64,000 bases of DNA from Paracoccaceae bacterium (GTDB lineage: Bacteria; Pseudomonadota; Alphaproteobacteria; Rhodobacterales; Rhodobacteraceae): the NCBI GenBank assembly GCA_902631295.1, contig CACOXV010000005.1, forward strand, positions 27,594 to 91,593. The letters are read 5' to 3'. Shown here in pieces: positions 8,405 to 18,179 of the stretch (position 1 is the stretch's first letter; every line of letters begins with the position of its first letter). The notes under the pieces were generated by a model. The model searched no databases. It saw nothing but the letters and a program-made list of their open reading frames with translations, and was not told the origin of the DNA. A program made the translations under genes and the position numbers.

Positions 8405-10957
8405 TCATTTATCGAGCATTCGCGTAATCATTTCTGTTGTATCTTTACTTAACGTTTCGACTTTAAGTATTTCTGTAAGCTCAAACGATATTTTTTCTTG
8501 GCGCAAGTCATCAAATTGCTTCCAGTTTTGAAAAGCTGTGCAGGTTTTTGCCGCCAATTGCGGATTAAGAGCATCAATTTTTTTTATCCAATCAGTTACA
8601 AATTTGTATCCTGCCCCGTCTTTCTCATGAAATGCTGCTAAATTCTGGCTAAATCCACCGATAGTAGCTCTAAACCGATTTGGATTTTTTTCGTTAAAAT
8701 CATGGTGACTTGTTAAGGTTTTTGTGATTTTTAATGATTTAGAGGGCTGACTTAGTGAAGTTTGCAGTGAGAACCACTTGTCAATAACTAGCCGGTCATC
8801 AGACCATTTGGCGTAAAAATTTTCTATTTCCTTCAAGGCCATATCATTTTGAATTAAAATACTCAGTGCTGCAATTTCCTGGGTCATGTTATCCGCTTGA
8901 GAATATTGTTTTTTTGCACTTTCCCCATTATCCAACCTAGTTAGCAGACCCAATAAAATGTTCTTGAGTGAACGTTCTCCCGACTGATTTGCAGATGGCT
9001 CATATTCAAAATTTTGGGCGAGAGAGTGAAATAATTGCTCCAAAAACGAATTAGAAGCCTCTGCTAATTTTTTTGTAAATAATTTTTTTGCTCTGTAAAT
9101 TTCTATAGGGTCTATCTCCAAATTTTTCTCAAAAAAATGTGTTATAATTTCTGAGATTGAGGGTTGAGATAGCAATTGAGCGCGAAAGGCTGGCATTAAC
9201 TTTTTATCCTGCATGACCTTGCAAAAAGCTTCTAAATGATCATTTGATGGTTCTCGTTGCTCAATCGCAATTTTTTCAAAACTTGTGAGCATTAGCTGCT
9301 GAGCAGAATCCCATCGGTTATAAGGATCACTATCTTTTTCGAGTAGGGTCAACCTGTCTTTCTCTGATAGTACTCTTTCTATCATTACAGGAGCCGAAAA
9401 GTTTCTGAGAAGGGACACTGTCGGTTTTTTGTATATTCCGTGAAATGTAATTGTGTCCTTAGGTTTGTTAAGCTCAAACACGGTTGTTTCTATGAGGTCT
9501 TCCCCATTTTCGTCCAAAAGGCCAATCGATATTGGAATGACCATTGGCTTTAATTTTTCTTTTTGATTAGTGGAAGGCACCTGCTCAAAATCTAACTTCA
9601 GGGTTTCTCCGCTGTATCGCTCATTAAACTTTACTTTTGGTGTCCCTGCTTGAGAGTACCATAGCTTAAATTGAGTAAGGTCTCGATTGGTAACGTCCTC
9701 GAATACCTTAATCCAGTCTTCAATCGTTGCAGCCTCACCATCATGCCGTTTGAAGTATAGCTCTAGTGCCGAATAATAATCTTTGTCGCCGACCAATAAT
9801 TTAAGCATGCCAATCAATTCCGCACCCTTTTCATAAACAGTCAAAGTATAAAAGTTATTTATTTCAACAAAACTCTGGGGCCGCACTGGATGGGCAAGTG
9901 GGCCAGCATCTTCCCGGAACTGAGGGCCTTTTATTACCTTTGCATCTTGAATTCGTTTCACAGATGGATCTCGTAAATCGGCGGTAAACTGGGCGTCTCT
10001 GAAAACTGTTAAACCCTCTTTTAAACAAAGTTGAAACCAGTCTCTGCATGTTATACGATTTCCGGTCCAATTATGAAAATATTCATGCGCGATTATACCC
10101 TCAACATACTCAAAGTCAGTATCTGTACTTTTTCTGGGGTGGGTAAGAACACATTTTGAGTTAAAAATATTAAGACCTTTATTCTCCATTGCGCCCATAT
10201 TAAAATCATCCACAGCAACAATATTGAAAACTTCAAGGTCGTAAACTCGTCCGTAACGCTCTTCATCCCATTGCATGGCCTGTTTTAAAGAGGATATTGC
10301 GAAATTGCATTTATCTTCATCGCCTTTTCTAACGTAAATATTAAGATCGATATCATCGCCAGTTTTTGTTTTAAATTTGTCTGAAACTTTCAGTAGATCC
10401 CCAGCAACTAATGCGAAAAGATAGGCAGGCTTTGGCCAAGGGTCCGACCATTTGGCATATCCGTCATTAATGGAAATGGGATTACCATTCGAAAGTAAAA
10501 CTGGTGAACTCCCTCGAATAGTAACAACAAATGGAGCCAATACGTCGGGGCGATCTGGATAATAACATATTTTCCTAAATCCCTCTGCTTCACACTGAGT
10601 GCAATACATATCATTTGATATGTACAGACCATCTAGAGAGGTGTTGCTGGAGGGATCTATTTCTACTAGAGACTCCCATATAAATGGTTCGCTTGGAACA
10701 TCACATTCTAAGCCATTTTCTACAAGTTCGGGCTGTATAATTTTTCCATCAATCTTAGCGTTGATCAAATTTAATTTTTCGCCATTTAAGAAAAATTTGT
10801 CCGAAGAATTTGGATTGGGATTTTTACGGAATTTAATTTTTGAGTAAACTTTAGTTTTCTTGGGATTTAATTGAAAATCAAGTTCTACGGAGTCAATTAG
10901 ATAAGCCGGGGCTTGATATTCATTTAAAAAAATTTCCCTATTACTTTTTTTCGCCAT
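8405..10957 (-). CDS. pepN: Aminopeptidase N (M1 family)
   Basis: PepN is a zinc aminopeptidase with broad specificity that completes cytosolic peptide breakdown. The protein is about 850 residues. The substrate motif GAMEN is at about 255-259, the zinc site HEYFH at 291-295 with the third ligand Glu at about 314 (KEGLTVF), followed by the Ig-like middle domain and long helical C-terminal part typical of the E. coli-type PepN. The longest ORF starts at a GTG (10963), but the ATG at 10957 has GGGGAG five bases upstream and gives the homologous start (MAKK), so I use it. Divergent from malate synthase G, with 185 bases between. Confidence 0.95.
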   Translation of the reverse strand: MAKKSNREIFLNEYQAPAYLIDSVELDFQLNPKKTKVYSKIKFRKNPNPNSSDKFFLNGEKLNLINAKIDGKIIQPELVENGLECDVPSEPFIWESLVEIDPSSNTSLDGLYISNDMYCTQCEAEGFRKICYYPDRPDVLAPFVVTIRGSSPVLLSNGNPISINDGYAKWSDPWPKPAYLFALVAGDLLKVSDKFKTKTGDDIDLNIYVRKGDEDKCNFAISSLKQAMQWDEERYGRVYDLEVFNIVAVDDFNMGAMENKGLNIFNSKCVLTHPRKSTDTDFEYVEGIIAHEYFHNWTGNRITCRDWFQLCLKEGLTVFRDAQFTADLRDPSVKRIQDAKVIKGPQFREDAGPLAHPVRPQSFVEINNFYTLTVYEKGAELIGMLKLLVGDKDYYSALELYFKRHDGEAATIEDWIKVFEDVTNRDLTQFKLWYSQAGTPKVKFNERYSGETLKLDFEQVPSTNQKEKLKPMVIPISIGLLDENGEDLIETTVFELNKPKDTITFHGIYKKPTVSLLRNFSAPVMIERVLSEKDRLTLLEKDSDPYNRWDSAQQLMLTSFEKIAIEQREPSNDHLEAFCKVMQDKKLMPAFRAQLLSQPSISEIITHFFEKNLEIDPIEIYRAKKLFTKKLAEASNSFLEQLFHSLAQNFEYEPSANQSGERSLKNILLGLLTRLDNGESAKKQYSQADNMTQEIAALSILIQNDMALKEIENFYAKWSDDRLVIDKWFSLQTSLSQPSKSLKITKTLTSHHDFNEKNPNRFRATIGGFSQNLAAFHEKDGAGYKFVTDWIKKIDALNPQLAAKTCTAFQNWKQFDDLRQEKISFELTEILKVETLSKDTTEMITRMLDK

Positions 10958-11142
10958 TATCACTCCCCGTTGCTTGGATTTGGTTGTTGAAACTAGTTCG
11001 CTAATAGACGATGCTGTGTTTGGGTAGTATTTGTTTCCGTTAATATCAGAAAATAGGTAACTTCTTGTTATGAAAAATAACGTTTTTGTCTCGCTTTCAA
11101 TAGGATATAAATTAAATTTTGCGAAATGTTTGGGGTTAGGAT

Positions 11143-13284
11143 ATGAAAAAACGCTTACTACGATATAATCTGAGCGTCGAAAGAAGTTTGGTGGACTTCA
11201 TCGAAAATTTGGCCTTGCCTGGTACTGGAATTTCAGAAGATAATTTTTGGCATGGCCTGTCGTCTTTAGTTGAGCAGCTAACTCCAGAGAATAGAGCGCT
11301 TTTGAACAAAAGAGAAGAACTGCAATCAAAAATAGATAGCTGGCACAAGGCTAGAAGAAATATGCCACATGACCATGAAGGTTATAAAAGTTATCTAAAA
11401 GAGATTGGCTATCTGATCGAGGAAAAAGAAAATTTTTCTATTGAAACAGAAAATGTTGATCCTGAAATATCAACGATAGCTGGCCCACAACTCGTGGTAC
11501 CATCCACCAATGCCAGATACGCCTTAAATGCAGCAAATGCTAGATGGGGAAGTTTGTATGACTGCCTATATGGTACTGACGCAATGGGTTTATTTGACCC
11601 AGCAGAGGGTTACGATCGAGGCAGGGGAGCTCGAGTTGTAGCTCGCTCAAGAGTATTTCTCGATGAGGCCTTTCCAATCATTGGTGCAAGTCATGCAGAT
11701 GTAAAGCGATATTATGTGAGTGAAAAACAACTTTTTATTGATGACTTTTCACTTGTTTCACCGGAAAAATTTATTGGCTATACCGGAAACCCAAAGGCTC
11801 CAAGTTCCGTTCTGCTTAAAAATAATGGTCTTTGTGTAGAACTTGTCTTTGATCGGGCCCATGTGATCGGTAGTAGAGACCAGGCCGGTTTGGCAGATGT
11901 TCGGCTAGAAAGCGCATTATCAGCAATAATTGATCTAGAGGACTCTGTTGCATGTGTTGATGGGGCAGATAAGGTTAGTGCTTACTCTTCATGGCTGGGT
12001 TTAATGAAAGGTGACCTTACTTCTGAGTTTGAAAAAAATGGTAAGAAAATTACTAGGTCGCTTAACTCTGATTTATCTTTCATTTCTCCCGATGGAGATT
12101 TTTTTAGCGTTAGGTCTAAAGCACTGCTGTGGATAAGAAATGTTGGTCATTTTATGACTACACCCGCTGTTCTTGATGCCAATGGTGACGAGGTTTATGA
12201 GGGACTTCTGGATGCCATGGTGACCACAATGATTGGTATCCATGATTTAAAAAAGGCTGATGGTAATTCGAGACATGGGTCAATATACATTGTTAAGCCC
12301 AAGATGCATGGTCCTGCTGAGGTAGCCTTTGCAGATAAAATGTTCTCAGCGGTAGAGACGGTTCTTGGTCTAAAACAATACTCTGTGAAATTGGGAATAA
12401 TGGATGAGGAACGTCGAACTTCTGTAAACCTTAAAGAATGTATCCGTGCTGCAAAAAAAAGAGTGGCCTTTATAAATACTGGGTTCCTAGATCGGACCGG
12501 AGATGAAATTCATACTAGTATGGAGGCAGGTCCGTTTAGTAGGAAAGATTTCATTAAAAGAAAATCTTGGATAGTGGGATATGAAAATCAAAATGTTGAT
12601 ATTGGATTAGAATGTGGGCTGTCTGGACGGGCTCAGATTGGAAAAGGTATGTGGGCTATGCCAGACCTAATGTCAGCTATGTTGGAGCAAAAGATAGAGC
12701 ACCCTAAATCAGGAGCAAGTTGTGCCTGGGTGCCATCCCCGACCGCCGCCACACTTCATGCTCTACACTATCACCAAATTGACGTCTTTTCGGTTCAAAG
12801 AAAGTTAAAGGAGAACGGCCGACGAGCCTATGTTGATACCCTTCTTGACATTCCCCTGGCTGCTTATCGAAAATGGTCCAATGAACAAATAATCCGCGAA
12901 GTCGAAAATAATGCTCAAGGAATCCTTGGCTACGTTGTGCGTTGGGTCGATTATGGTGTTGGCTGCTCAAAAGTTCCAGATATCAATAATGTAGGGTTGA
13001 TGGAAGATCGTGCTACCTGCAGAATATCTAGTCAGGCGCTTGCTAATTGGTTACATCATGAGGTGGTAAGTAAAGAAGAGGTTGTAAAAGCTCTTAAATC
13101 CATGGCAAAGGTGGTTGATGAGCAAAATAGTTACGATCCAAACTATAAAGCGATGAGCCCTGGTTTTGATGGGTTAGCATTCAAGGCTGCCTATAATTTA
13201 ATCTTTTGGGGTAAAAATCAGCCATCAGGGTACACCGAGCCAATTTTACATGGAACACGCTTAGAATTGAAAAATCTAGCGTAG
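11143..13284 (+). CDS. glcB: Malate synthase G
   Basis: Malate synthase G condenses glyoxylate with acetyl-CoA to malate. The 713-residue length fits the single-chain G isoform (about 720). Family segments include ARWGSLYDCLYGTDA, DLEDSVACVDGADK, GSIYIVKPKMHGP, LGIMDEERRTSVNL and the late region with HEVVSKEEV. No isocitrate lyase is nearby. In Rhodobacterales the enzyme may serve glycolate use, a glyoxylate shunt, or the ethylmalonyl-CoA route, and the window does not tell which. The next gene starts 75 bases later on the same strand and may be co-transcribed. Confidence 0.96.
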   Translation: MKKRLLRYNLSVERSLVDFIENLALPGTGISEDNFWHGLSSLVEQLTPENRALLNKREELQSKIDSWHKARRNMPHDHEGYKSYLKEIGYLIEEKENFSIETENVDPEISTIAGPQLVVPSTNARYALNAANARWGSLYDCLYGTDAMGLFDPAEGYDRGRGARVVARSRVFLDEAFPIIGASHADVKRYYVSEKQLFIDDFSLVSPEKFIGYTGNPKAPSSVLLKNNGLCVELVFDRAHVIGSRDQAGLADVRLESALSAIIDLEDSVACVDGADKVSAYSSWLGLMKGDLTSEFEKNGKKITRSLNSDLSFISPDGDFFSVRSKALLWIRNVGHFMTTPAVLDANGDEVYEGLLDAMVTTMIGIHDLKKADGNSRHGSIYIVKPKMHGPAEVAFADKMFSAVETVLGLKQYSVKLGIMDEERRTSVNLKECIRAAKKRVAFINTGFLDRTGDEIHTSMEAGPFSRKDFIKRKSWIVGYENQNVDIGLECGLSGRAQIGKGMWAMPDLMSAMLEQKIEHPKSGASCAWVPSPTAATLHALHYHQIDVFSVQRKLKENGRRAYVDTLLDIPLAAYRKWSNEQIIREVENNAQGILGYVVRWVDYGVGCSKVPDINNVGLMEDRATCRISSQALANWLHHEVVSKEEVVKALKSMAKVVDEQNSYDPNYKAMSPGFDGLAFKAAYNLIFWGKNQPSGYTEPILHGTRLELKNLA

Positions 13285-13358
13285 AAATATGATGAATAGT
13301 CATTTAATAAATTAAAAATGAACTACCTACTTTCTGAAGTTAGAGTTAAAGGGAAAAA

Positions 13359-14111
13359 ATGCGACGTTTCGTGGTTGGAATTGTTGGAAATTTCAACTTA
13401 ATTAATGATGAGTATCCGGTTTACGCAGCTGGTAAGATGAATTGTGAGGCACTCTCTAGAGTGTCTAACGTTATTCCAATTATAGTACCGTCCAGCCTTG
13501 AATTTGCTAATGTCGAAGAACTTATATCAATGTGTGACGGGTTTTTGTTCACTGGAGGTCGGCCTAACGTACATCCCAGTAATTATGGGGTAGAAGAAAC
13601 TGAGGCGCACGGAGATTTCGATCGTGATCGTGATGCATTGACACTTCCTTTGATAAAAAGAGCTGTGTCAATCGGCGTCCCTATTTTTGGTGTATGTAGA
13701 GGATTCCAGGAGGTTGCTGTAGCGATGGGAGCAACCCTCCACCCTGAGATCCGTGAGTTAGATGGTAGAATGAACCATCGAATGCCGCCGGATGGGACAC
13801 TTGAAGAAAAGTTTGCAATTCGGCACGAAGTGAACTTTAGGCCAGGTGGTAATTTTAGTAAAATTTTAGGTTCGGAGCGAGTTGAAACAAATACTCTACA
13901 TGGTCAAGGAATAGCAGAGGCTGGCGATAGATTAGTAATTGATGGATGGGCTAGCGATGGAACACCGGAAGCACTCTATGTGAAAGATGCACCGGGTTAC
14001 ACCAACTCTGTTCAATGGCATCCAGAATGGAATGCGGAAAATGATCCAGTTTCCAGATGCCTTTTTGAGGCTTTTGGACAAGCAGTGCGTGACTATGGAA
14101 ATGCAAAATAA
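13359..14111 (+). CDS. Gamma-glutamyl-GABA hydrolase-like peptidase C26 (class I glutamine amidotransferase fold)
   Basis: The 250-residue protein belongs to the PuuD-like C26 family, which hydrolyses gamma-glutamyl amides such as gamma-glutamyl-GABA from polyamine breakdown. The nucleophile elbow GVCRGFQE holds Cys113, and the other catalytic pair is His221 and Glu223 in WHPEW. FLFTGGRPNVHPSNYG is the typical N-terminal loop. A strong ribosome site (AAAGGG) precedes the ATG. No other puu genes are nearby, so the true substrate is open; other gamma-glutamyl compounds are possible. It follows glcB and converges on kynureninase with 14 bases between stops. Confidence 0.85.
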   Translation: MRRFVVGIVGNFNLINDEYPVYAAGKMNCEALSRVSNVIPIIVPSSLEFANVEELISMCDGFLFTGGRPNVHPSNYGVEETEAHGDFDRDRDALTLPLIKRAVSIGVPIFGVCRGFQEVAVAMGATLHPEIRELDGRMNHRMPPDGTLEEKFAIRHEVNFRPGGNFSKILGSERVETNTLHGQGIAEAGDRLVIDGWASDGTPEALYVKDAPGYTNSVQWHPEWNAENDPVSRCLFEAFGQAVRDYGNAK

Positions 14112-14125
14112 ATAATCTTCGGGCG

Positions 14126-15319
14126 TTAAGTGACAAATTTTCTTTTTTTGTATTTAGGTTTGTCCCACAGAGAGTTTTGTATAACTGTCGAAATAATGTC
14201 TATCGCTAGATCTATATCTTTTTCTGATATATAAAGGGGTGTAATTCCAAACCGCATGATATTCGGCGACCTAAAATCTCCAATAACTCCCCTGTCTATT
14301 ATAGCTTGAACAGCTGGATAACCATGTTCGAAATAAAATGAAACCTGTGAACCTCTATCTTGGGCAACTGTTGGCGATGCTAATTTCAGGTTAGGACAAG
14401 AACTTTTCAACCCGTTTATTAATCTTTCAGAAAGTTCAATCGATTTTGAACGAAGATCATCCATGTTGATGGTGTCCCAAATTTGAAGAGACGCTGTTAG
14501 AGCAGCATTAGCTAGAACTGGTGGAGTTCCTATTTTCATTCTGTTTATACCGGTTCCAGGTATGTATTTATGTGAAAAATCGAATGGTGTCTTATGACCC
14601 AGCCAACCCATTAACGAAGGTTTAATCATGTCAATTATTTTAGGATTAACATAGATAAATGCGGGAGAACCTGGTCCTCCGTTAAGGAACTTGTAAGTGC
14701 AACCGATTGCATAGTCGACGTTCCAATCTTTTAATTTTAAATTTAATGCTCCAGCAGAGTGGGCTAGATCCCAAATCGTGATAATCCCATTGTCTTTCGC
14801 ATTTTTATTGATTTCTGCAATATCATGCCTTCTTCCGGTGCGGTAGTCGACGTCTGTCAGCATCAGGATTGCTATCTCTTCATTTAAATTTTTTAATATT
14901 TCATTTGGTTCACAAACGCGAAGCTCAAATTGATCATTTAAAAGCTCTAAGAGCCCTTGCGCCATATACAAATCTGACGGAAAGTTGCCGCTGTCAGTAA
15001 GTATAATTTTCCTTTTTTTTGTATCTCGAATTGCGCTACTTAGTGCTTGATAAACTCGAACAGATAAAGTTTCTCCGACAACTACTGAATTCTCTTCAGC
15101 ACCAATAATTCTTGAAATTTTGTTACCTAAGTATTCAGGTTGAAACATCCATTCTGCATCGTTCCAGCCATTTATAAGCATTGTTGACCATTCGTCATAA
15201 AGTACATTAGCAAGTTTATCTGAGACATTTTTAGGCATGGGGCCTAATGAGTTGCCATCTAAATAAACTACGCCCTCTGGAAGTATAAATTGCTTTTTTG
15301 TCTCTTCAAAATTTGTCAT
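14126..15319 (-). CDS. kynU: Kynureninase (PLP-dependent)
   Basis: Kynureninase cleaves kynurenine or 3-hydroxykynurenine to anthranilate or 3-hydroxyanthranilate plus alanine in tryptophan breakdown. The 397-residue protein has the diagnostic VVYLDGNSLGPMP near the N-terminus, IWDLAHSAGAL around 182-192 (PLP-binding Asp) and the Schiff-base Lys210 in GCTYKFLNGGPGSP. Length fits the family (about 400-420). The region VGETLSVRVYQAL takes the place of the usual substrate/phosphate loop and is somewhat divergent. No tryptophan dioxygenase or formamidase is in the window. It has no clear ribosome binding site and stands alone on the minus strand. Confidence 0.92.
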   Translation of the reverse strand: MTNFEETKKQFILPEGVVYLDGNSLGPMPKNVSDKLANVLYDEWSTMLINGWNDAEWMFQPEYLGNKISRIIGAEENSVVVGETLSVRVYQALSSAIRDTKKRKIILTDSGNFPSDLYMAQGLLELLNDQFELRVCEPNEILKNLNEEIAILMLTDVDYRTGRRHDIAEINKNAKDNGIITIWDLAHSAGALNLKLKDWNVDYAIGCTYKFLNGGPGSPAFIYVNPKIIDMIKPSLMGWLGHKTPFDFSHKYIPGTGINRMKIGTPPVLANAALTASLQIWDTINMDDLRSKSIELSERLINGLKSSCPNLKLASPTVAQDRGSQVSFYFEHGYPAVQAIIDRGVIGDFRSPNIMRFGITPLYISEKDIDLAIDIISTVIQNSLWDKPKYKKRKFVT

Positions 15320-15441
15320 TTGACCGATAAACTTTTTATAGTAGGTGGCTTACAATTTTGTTTTACTTACAACAGCAATACGACATGAAACACAATTGAT
15401 ATTTTTTGTTTAAAAAATTTTGTGATTTTGACGAGGTTATT

Positions 15442-16392
15442 ATGAAGCTTTTGAGATATTGTTTCCTTCTGGTATTTATTTTCAATTATATTCTCGCCAA
15501 TGAAAATATTCCTGATCAATATCCCCAATCAGTTTTATATTCGAAACCCTCAGAATTCATACCGGGAGTGTTTTCAGCCATTGGTGCTACCGCACCACCG
15601 ACTTACGAAAACTCTGGCCATAATAATAATCTATCTTTTGTCGTAACTTCAAATGGTGTGGTGGTTATAAATTCTGGTGCATCATTTCTACTGGCAGAGG
15701 CAATGCACCTTGAGATCAAAGAAGTTACTGAACTACCAGTTAAGCTTGTTATCAACGAAAATGGTCAGGGGCATGCAATGCTAGGTAATTCGTATTGGTC
15801 AGACCTTGGTATTGATATAGTAGCTCATGAAGAGGCAATCCTTGAGGTTAAAGATAATGCCCATCAAATTCTAGAGGAAATGAAGCGCTACAATAAAGAG
15901 AAGGCAGAAGGCACAACAGTAGTTCCAGCTAATATTTCTTTTTCCGACACTTATTTTTTTTCTTTAGGAGGTGTAGATTTCCAGATTTTACATCTTGGGG
16001 ATGCTCATGGCCCAGGTGATACTCAGGTCTGGATTCCTGAATGGTCTTTGATGATTGCTGGTGATATAGCATTCCATGAACGAATGCTTCCAATTTTTGA
16101 AAATACTTGTACTAGCTGTTGGATAGAAACTTGGACTAATGCTTTCGCGCCTCTTAACCCGCGATATGTAATTCCTGGGCACGGGCATCCCACAAATTTA
16201 CCTCAGGTCGAAAAATATACTATTGGATATTTGTTGGATCTTAGGGAAAAGATTAAAAGTCATATTGATGCCGGAGGTGATTTAGCATCGGCTTATTATG
16301 TCGATCAGAACAAATGGAAAAATTTAGACACTTTTGAGGAATTAGCCAAGAAAAATGCGGGCAGGGTTTTTGAAGAAATGGAATGGGAGTGA
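15442..16392 (+). CDS. Exported MBL-fold protein with altered metal-binding motif
   Basis: The protein is about 316 residues when started at the ATG at 15442, which has a CGAGGT site and gives a clear signal peptide (MKLLRYCFLLVFIFNYILA). The longer TTG start at 15406 would bury that signal, so I reject it. The fold is metallo-beta-lactamase-like: late motifs are intact (GDAHGPGDTQVW with His189, IAGDIAFHE with Asp208, IPGHGHP with His near 247). The first motif, normally HxHxDH, reads N107-G-Q109-G-H111-A112, so three or four of the usual metal ligands differ. It may be a divergent MBL hydrolase with other metal chemistry or a non-catalytic protein. It lies upstream of pntA. Function unknown. 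Confidence 0.75.
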   Translation: MKLLRYCFLLVFIFNYILANENIPDQYPQSVLYSKPSEFIPGVFSAIGATAPPTYENSGHNNNLSFVVTSNGVVVINSGASFLLAEAMHLEIKEVTELPVKLVINENGQGHAMLGNSYWSDLGIDIVAHEEAILEVKDNAHQILEEMKRYNKEKAEGTTVVPANISFSDTYFFSLGGVDFQILHLGDAHGPGDTQVWIPEWSLMIAGDIAFHERMLPIFENTCTSCWIETWTNAFAPLNPRYVIPGHGHPTNLPQVEKYTIGYLLDLREKIKSHIDAGGDLASAYYVDQNKWKNLDTFEELAKKNAGRVFEEMEWE

Positions 16393-16476
16393 TAAAATCT
16401 AAGGCATGGTTTTGAAAGGATTACAGCACTTAAACTTTGCTAGCGTTGGAGCATTTACCATATTTGAAAGTTGCGC

Positions 16477-16490
16477 ATATTAATTAATAT
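16477..16490. promoter_or_regulatory. Perfect AT palindrome upstream of pntA
   Basis: ATATTAATTAATAT is a perfect 14-base palindrome in the 203-base gap between the MBL gene and pntA, about 105 bases before the pntA start. It could be an operator, but a pure AT palindrome is not very unlikely in DNA this AT-rich. Nothing else in the gap was recognised. Confidence 0.25.
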
Positions 16491-16595
16491 ACGTGCGACA
16501 TAATTTTTCACTATAAGCACATTGATCTTTAATAATGTTGCGTATAGGAAGCATTTCAGATGTTTCTCTGAGTAAATTTAAGCGAGGATAAGACT

Positions 16596-18167
16596 TTGAA
16601 AATCGGTACTCCCAAGGAAATCTTTGAGGGCGAAAATAGGGTTGCTCTTACCCCTGACAGTGCTCTTCAACTGCAGAAGTTAGGTTATGAATGTTTGGTT
16701 GAAACTGGCGCTGGGAACGCTGCAGGTTATTCAGACAAAGTTTATAAAGAGGCTGGCGTAAAGATTGTCAAAACGGCAGCTGCTTTATGGAAAGAATCTG
16801 AAATTGTTACTAAGGTTCGACAACCCTCTACCGCCGAGCTTAAAAGATTGTCAGCGGGCCAGACGTTGATTTCGTTTTTCAATCCGGCTGCAAATGAACA
16901 GGGTTTGGACCTGGCCAAAGCTAAAAAAGCTAACATCATAGCGATGGAAATGGTTCCAAGAATAAGCCGCGCTCAAAAAATGGACGCACTTTCATCCATG
17001 GCTAATATAGCTGGATATAGAGCTGTTATCGAAGCGAGTAATAATTTTGGAAGGTTCTTTACCGGTCAGGTGACTGCAGCGGGCAAAGTGCCCCCTGCAA
17101 AAGTACTAATAATTGGAGCCGGTGTTGCTGGTCTTGCTGCAATTGGAACAGCCACCTCGCTGGGAGCTATCACTTATGCTTTTGACGTAAGGCCAGAAGT
17201 GGCAGAGCAAGTAGAGTCGATGGGTGCTGAATTTGTGTATCTTGATTTTGAAGAGCAACAACAAGACGGTGCAAAAACTGGCGGGTATGCGTCAGTATCA
17301 TCGCCGGAGTTTAGAGAGGCTCAACTCGCTAAGTTTAGAGAGTTAGCATCCGAGGTTGATATTGTTATTACTACGGCGCTTATCCCAAATCGTGATGCTC
17401 CAGAGTTATGGACCACTGATATGGTGAAATCAATGAAACCAGGTTCGGTTATAGTTGATTTAGCCGCAGAGAAAGGTGGTAACTGCAAGCTGACCGTGCT
17501 GGATGAAAAAGTAGTGACAGACAATGGCGTTACTATCATAGGGTATTCAGATTTTCCGAGCAGGATGGCTGCGCAGGCCTCAAATTTATACGCAACTAAT
17601 ATCAGGCACATGATTAGTGATCTAACTCCAGATAAAAATGGAGAATTAAATCATAACATGGAAGATGATGTTATTAGAGGGTCAACGGTTGCTTTTGAAG
17701 GAGAAATAACTTACCCACCGCCGCCGCCAAAGATAAATGCCATTGCAGCAAAAACGCAGGAGAAGCCAAAGGAGCTTTCTCCCGAGGAATTAAGAGAGAA
17801 AGAACGAGAAGATTTTAATGCTCAAACGCGCCAACAGGTTATTATGTTAGCGGTTGGTGGCATAATTACATTAAGTGTTGGGCTGGTTGCTCCGGCTAGT
17901 TTTATGCAGCATTTTATCGTTTTTGTCCTTGCAGTATTTGTCGGGTTTCAAGTTATATGGAACGTCAGTCATGCACTCCACACTCCGCTAATGGCTGTTA
18001 CTAATGCAATATCTTCCATTATTATTCTTGGAGCATTAATGCAAATAGGGTCGGGTTCATTTTTAGTGATCCTACTTGCAGCACTATCGGTTTTTATGGC
18101 TGGTATTAATATTTTTGGTGGGTTTCTCGTTACAAGGCGAATGCTCGCAATGTTCCAGAAATCTTAA
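16596..18167 (+). CDS. pntA: NAD(P) transhydrogenase subunit alpha
   Basis: PntA with PntB forms the membrane transhydrogenase that uses the proton gradient to reduce NADP+ with NADH, supplying NADPH. The 523-residue protein is the long fused type: an N-terminal NAD-binding domain I ([20 protein letters not shown]; nucleotide loop [12 protein letters not shown] near 170-181), a proline-rich linker around 370, then four membrane helices after about 410. The start is TTG at 16596, preceded by GAGGA at good spacing, and gives the homologous N-terminus. pntB follows after 12 bases. Confidence 0.96.
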   Translation: MKIGTPKEIFEGENRVALTPDSALQLQKLGYECLVETGAGNAAGYSDKVYKEAGVKIVKTAAALWKESEIVTKVRQPSTAELKRLSAGQTLISFFNPAANEQGLDLAKAKKANIIAMEMVPRISRAQKMDALSSMANIAGYRAVIEASNNFGRFFTGQVTAAGKVPPAKVLIIGAGVAGLAAIGTATSLGAITYAFDVRPEVAEQVESMGAEFVYLDFEEQQQDGAKTGGYASVSSPEFREAQLAKFRELASEVDIVITTALIPNRDAPELWTTDMVKSMKPGSVIVDLAAEKGGNCKLTVLDEKVVTDNGVTIIGYSDFPSRMAAQASNLYATNIRHMISDLTPDKNGELNHNMEDDVIRGSTVAFEGEITYPPPPPKINAIAAKTQEKPKELSPEELREKEREDFNAQTRQQVIMLAVGGIITLSVGLVAPASFMQHFIVFVLAVFVGFQVIWNVSHALHTPLMAVTNAISSIIILGALMQIGSGSFLVILLAALSVFMAGINIFGGFLVTRRMLAMFQKS

Positions 18168-18179
18168 GGGGTTAGAAAT

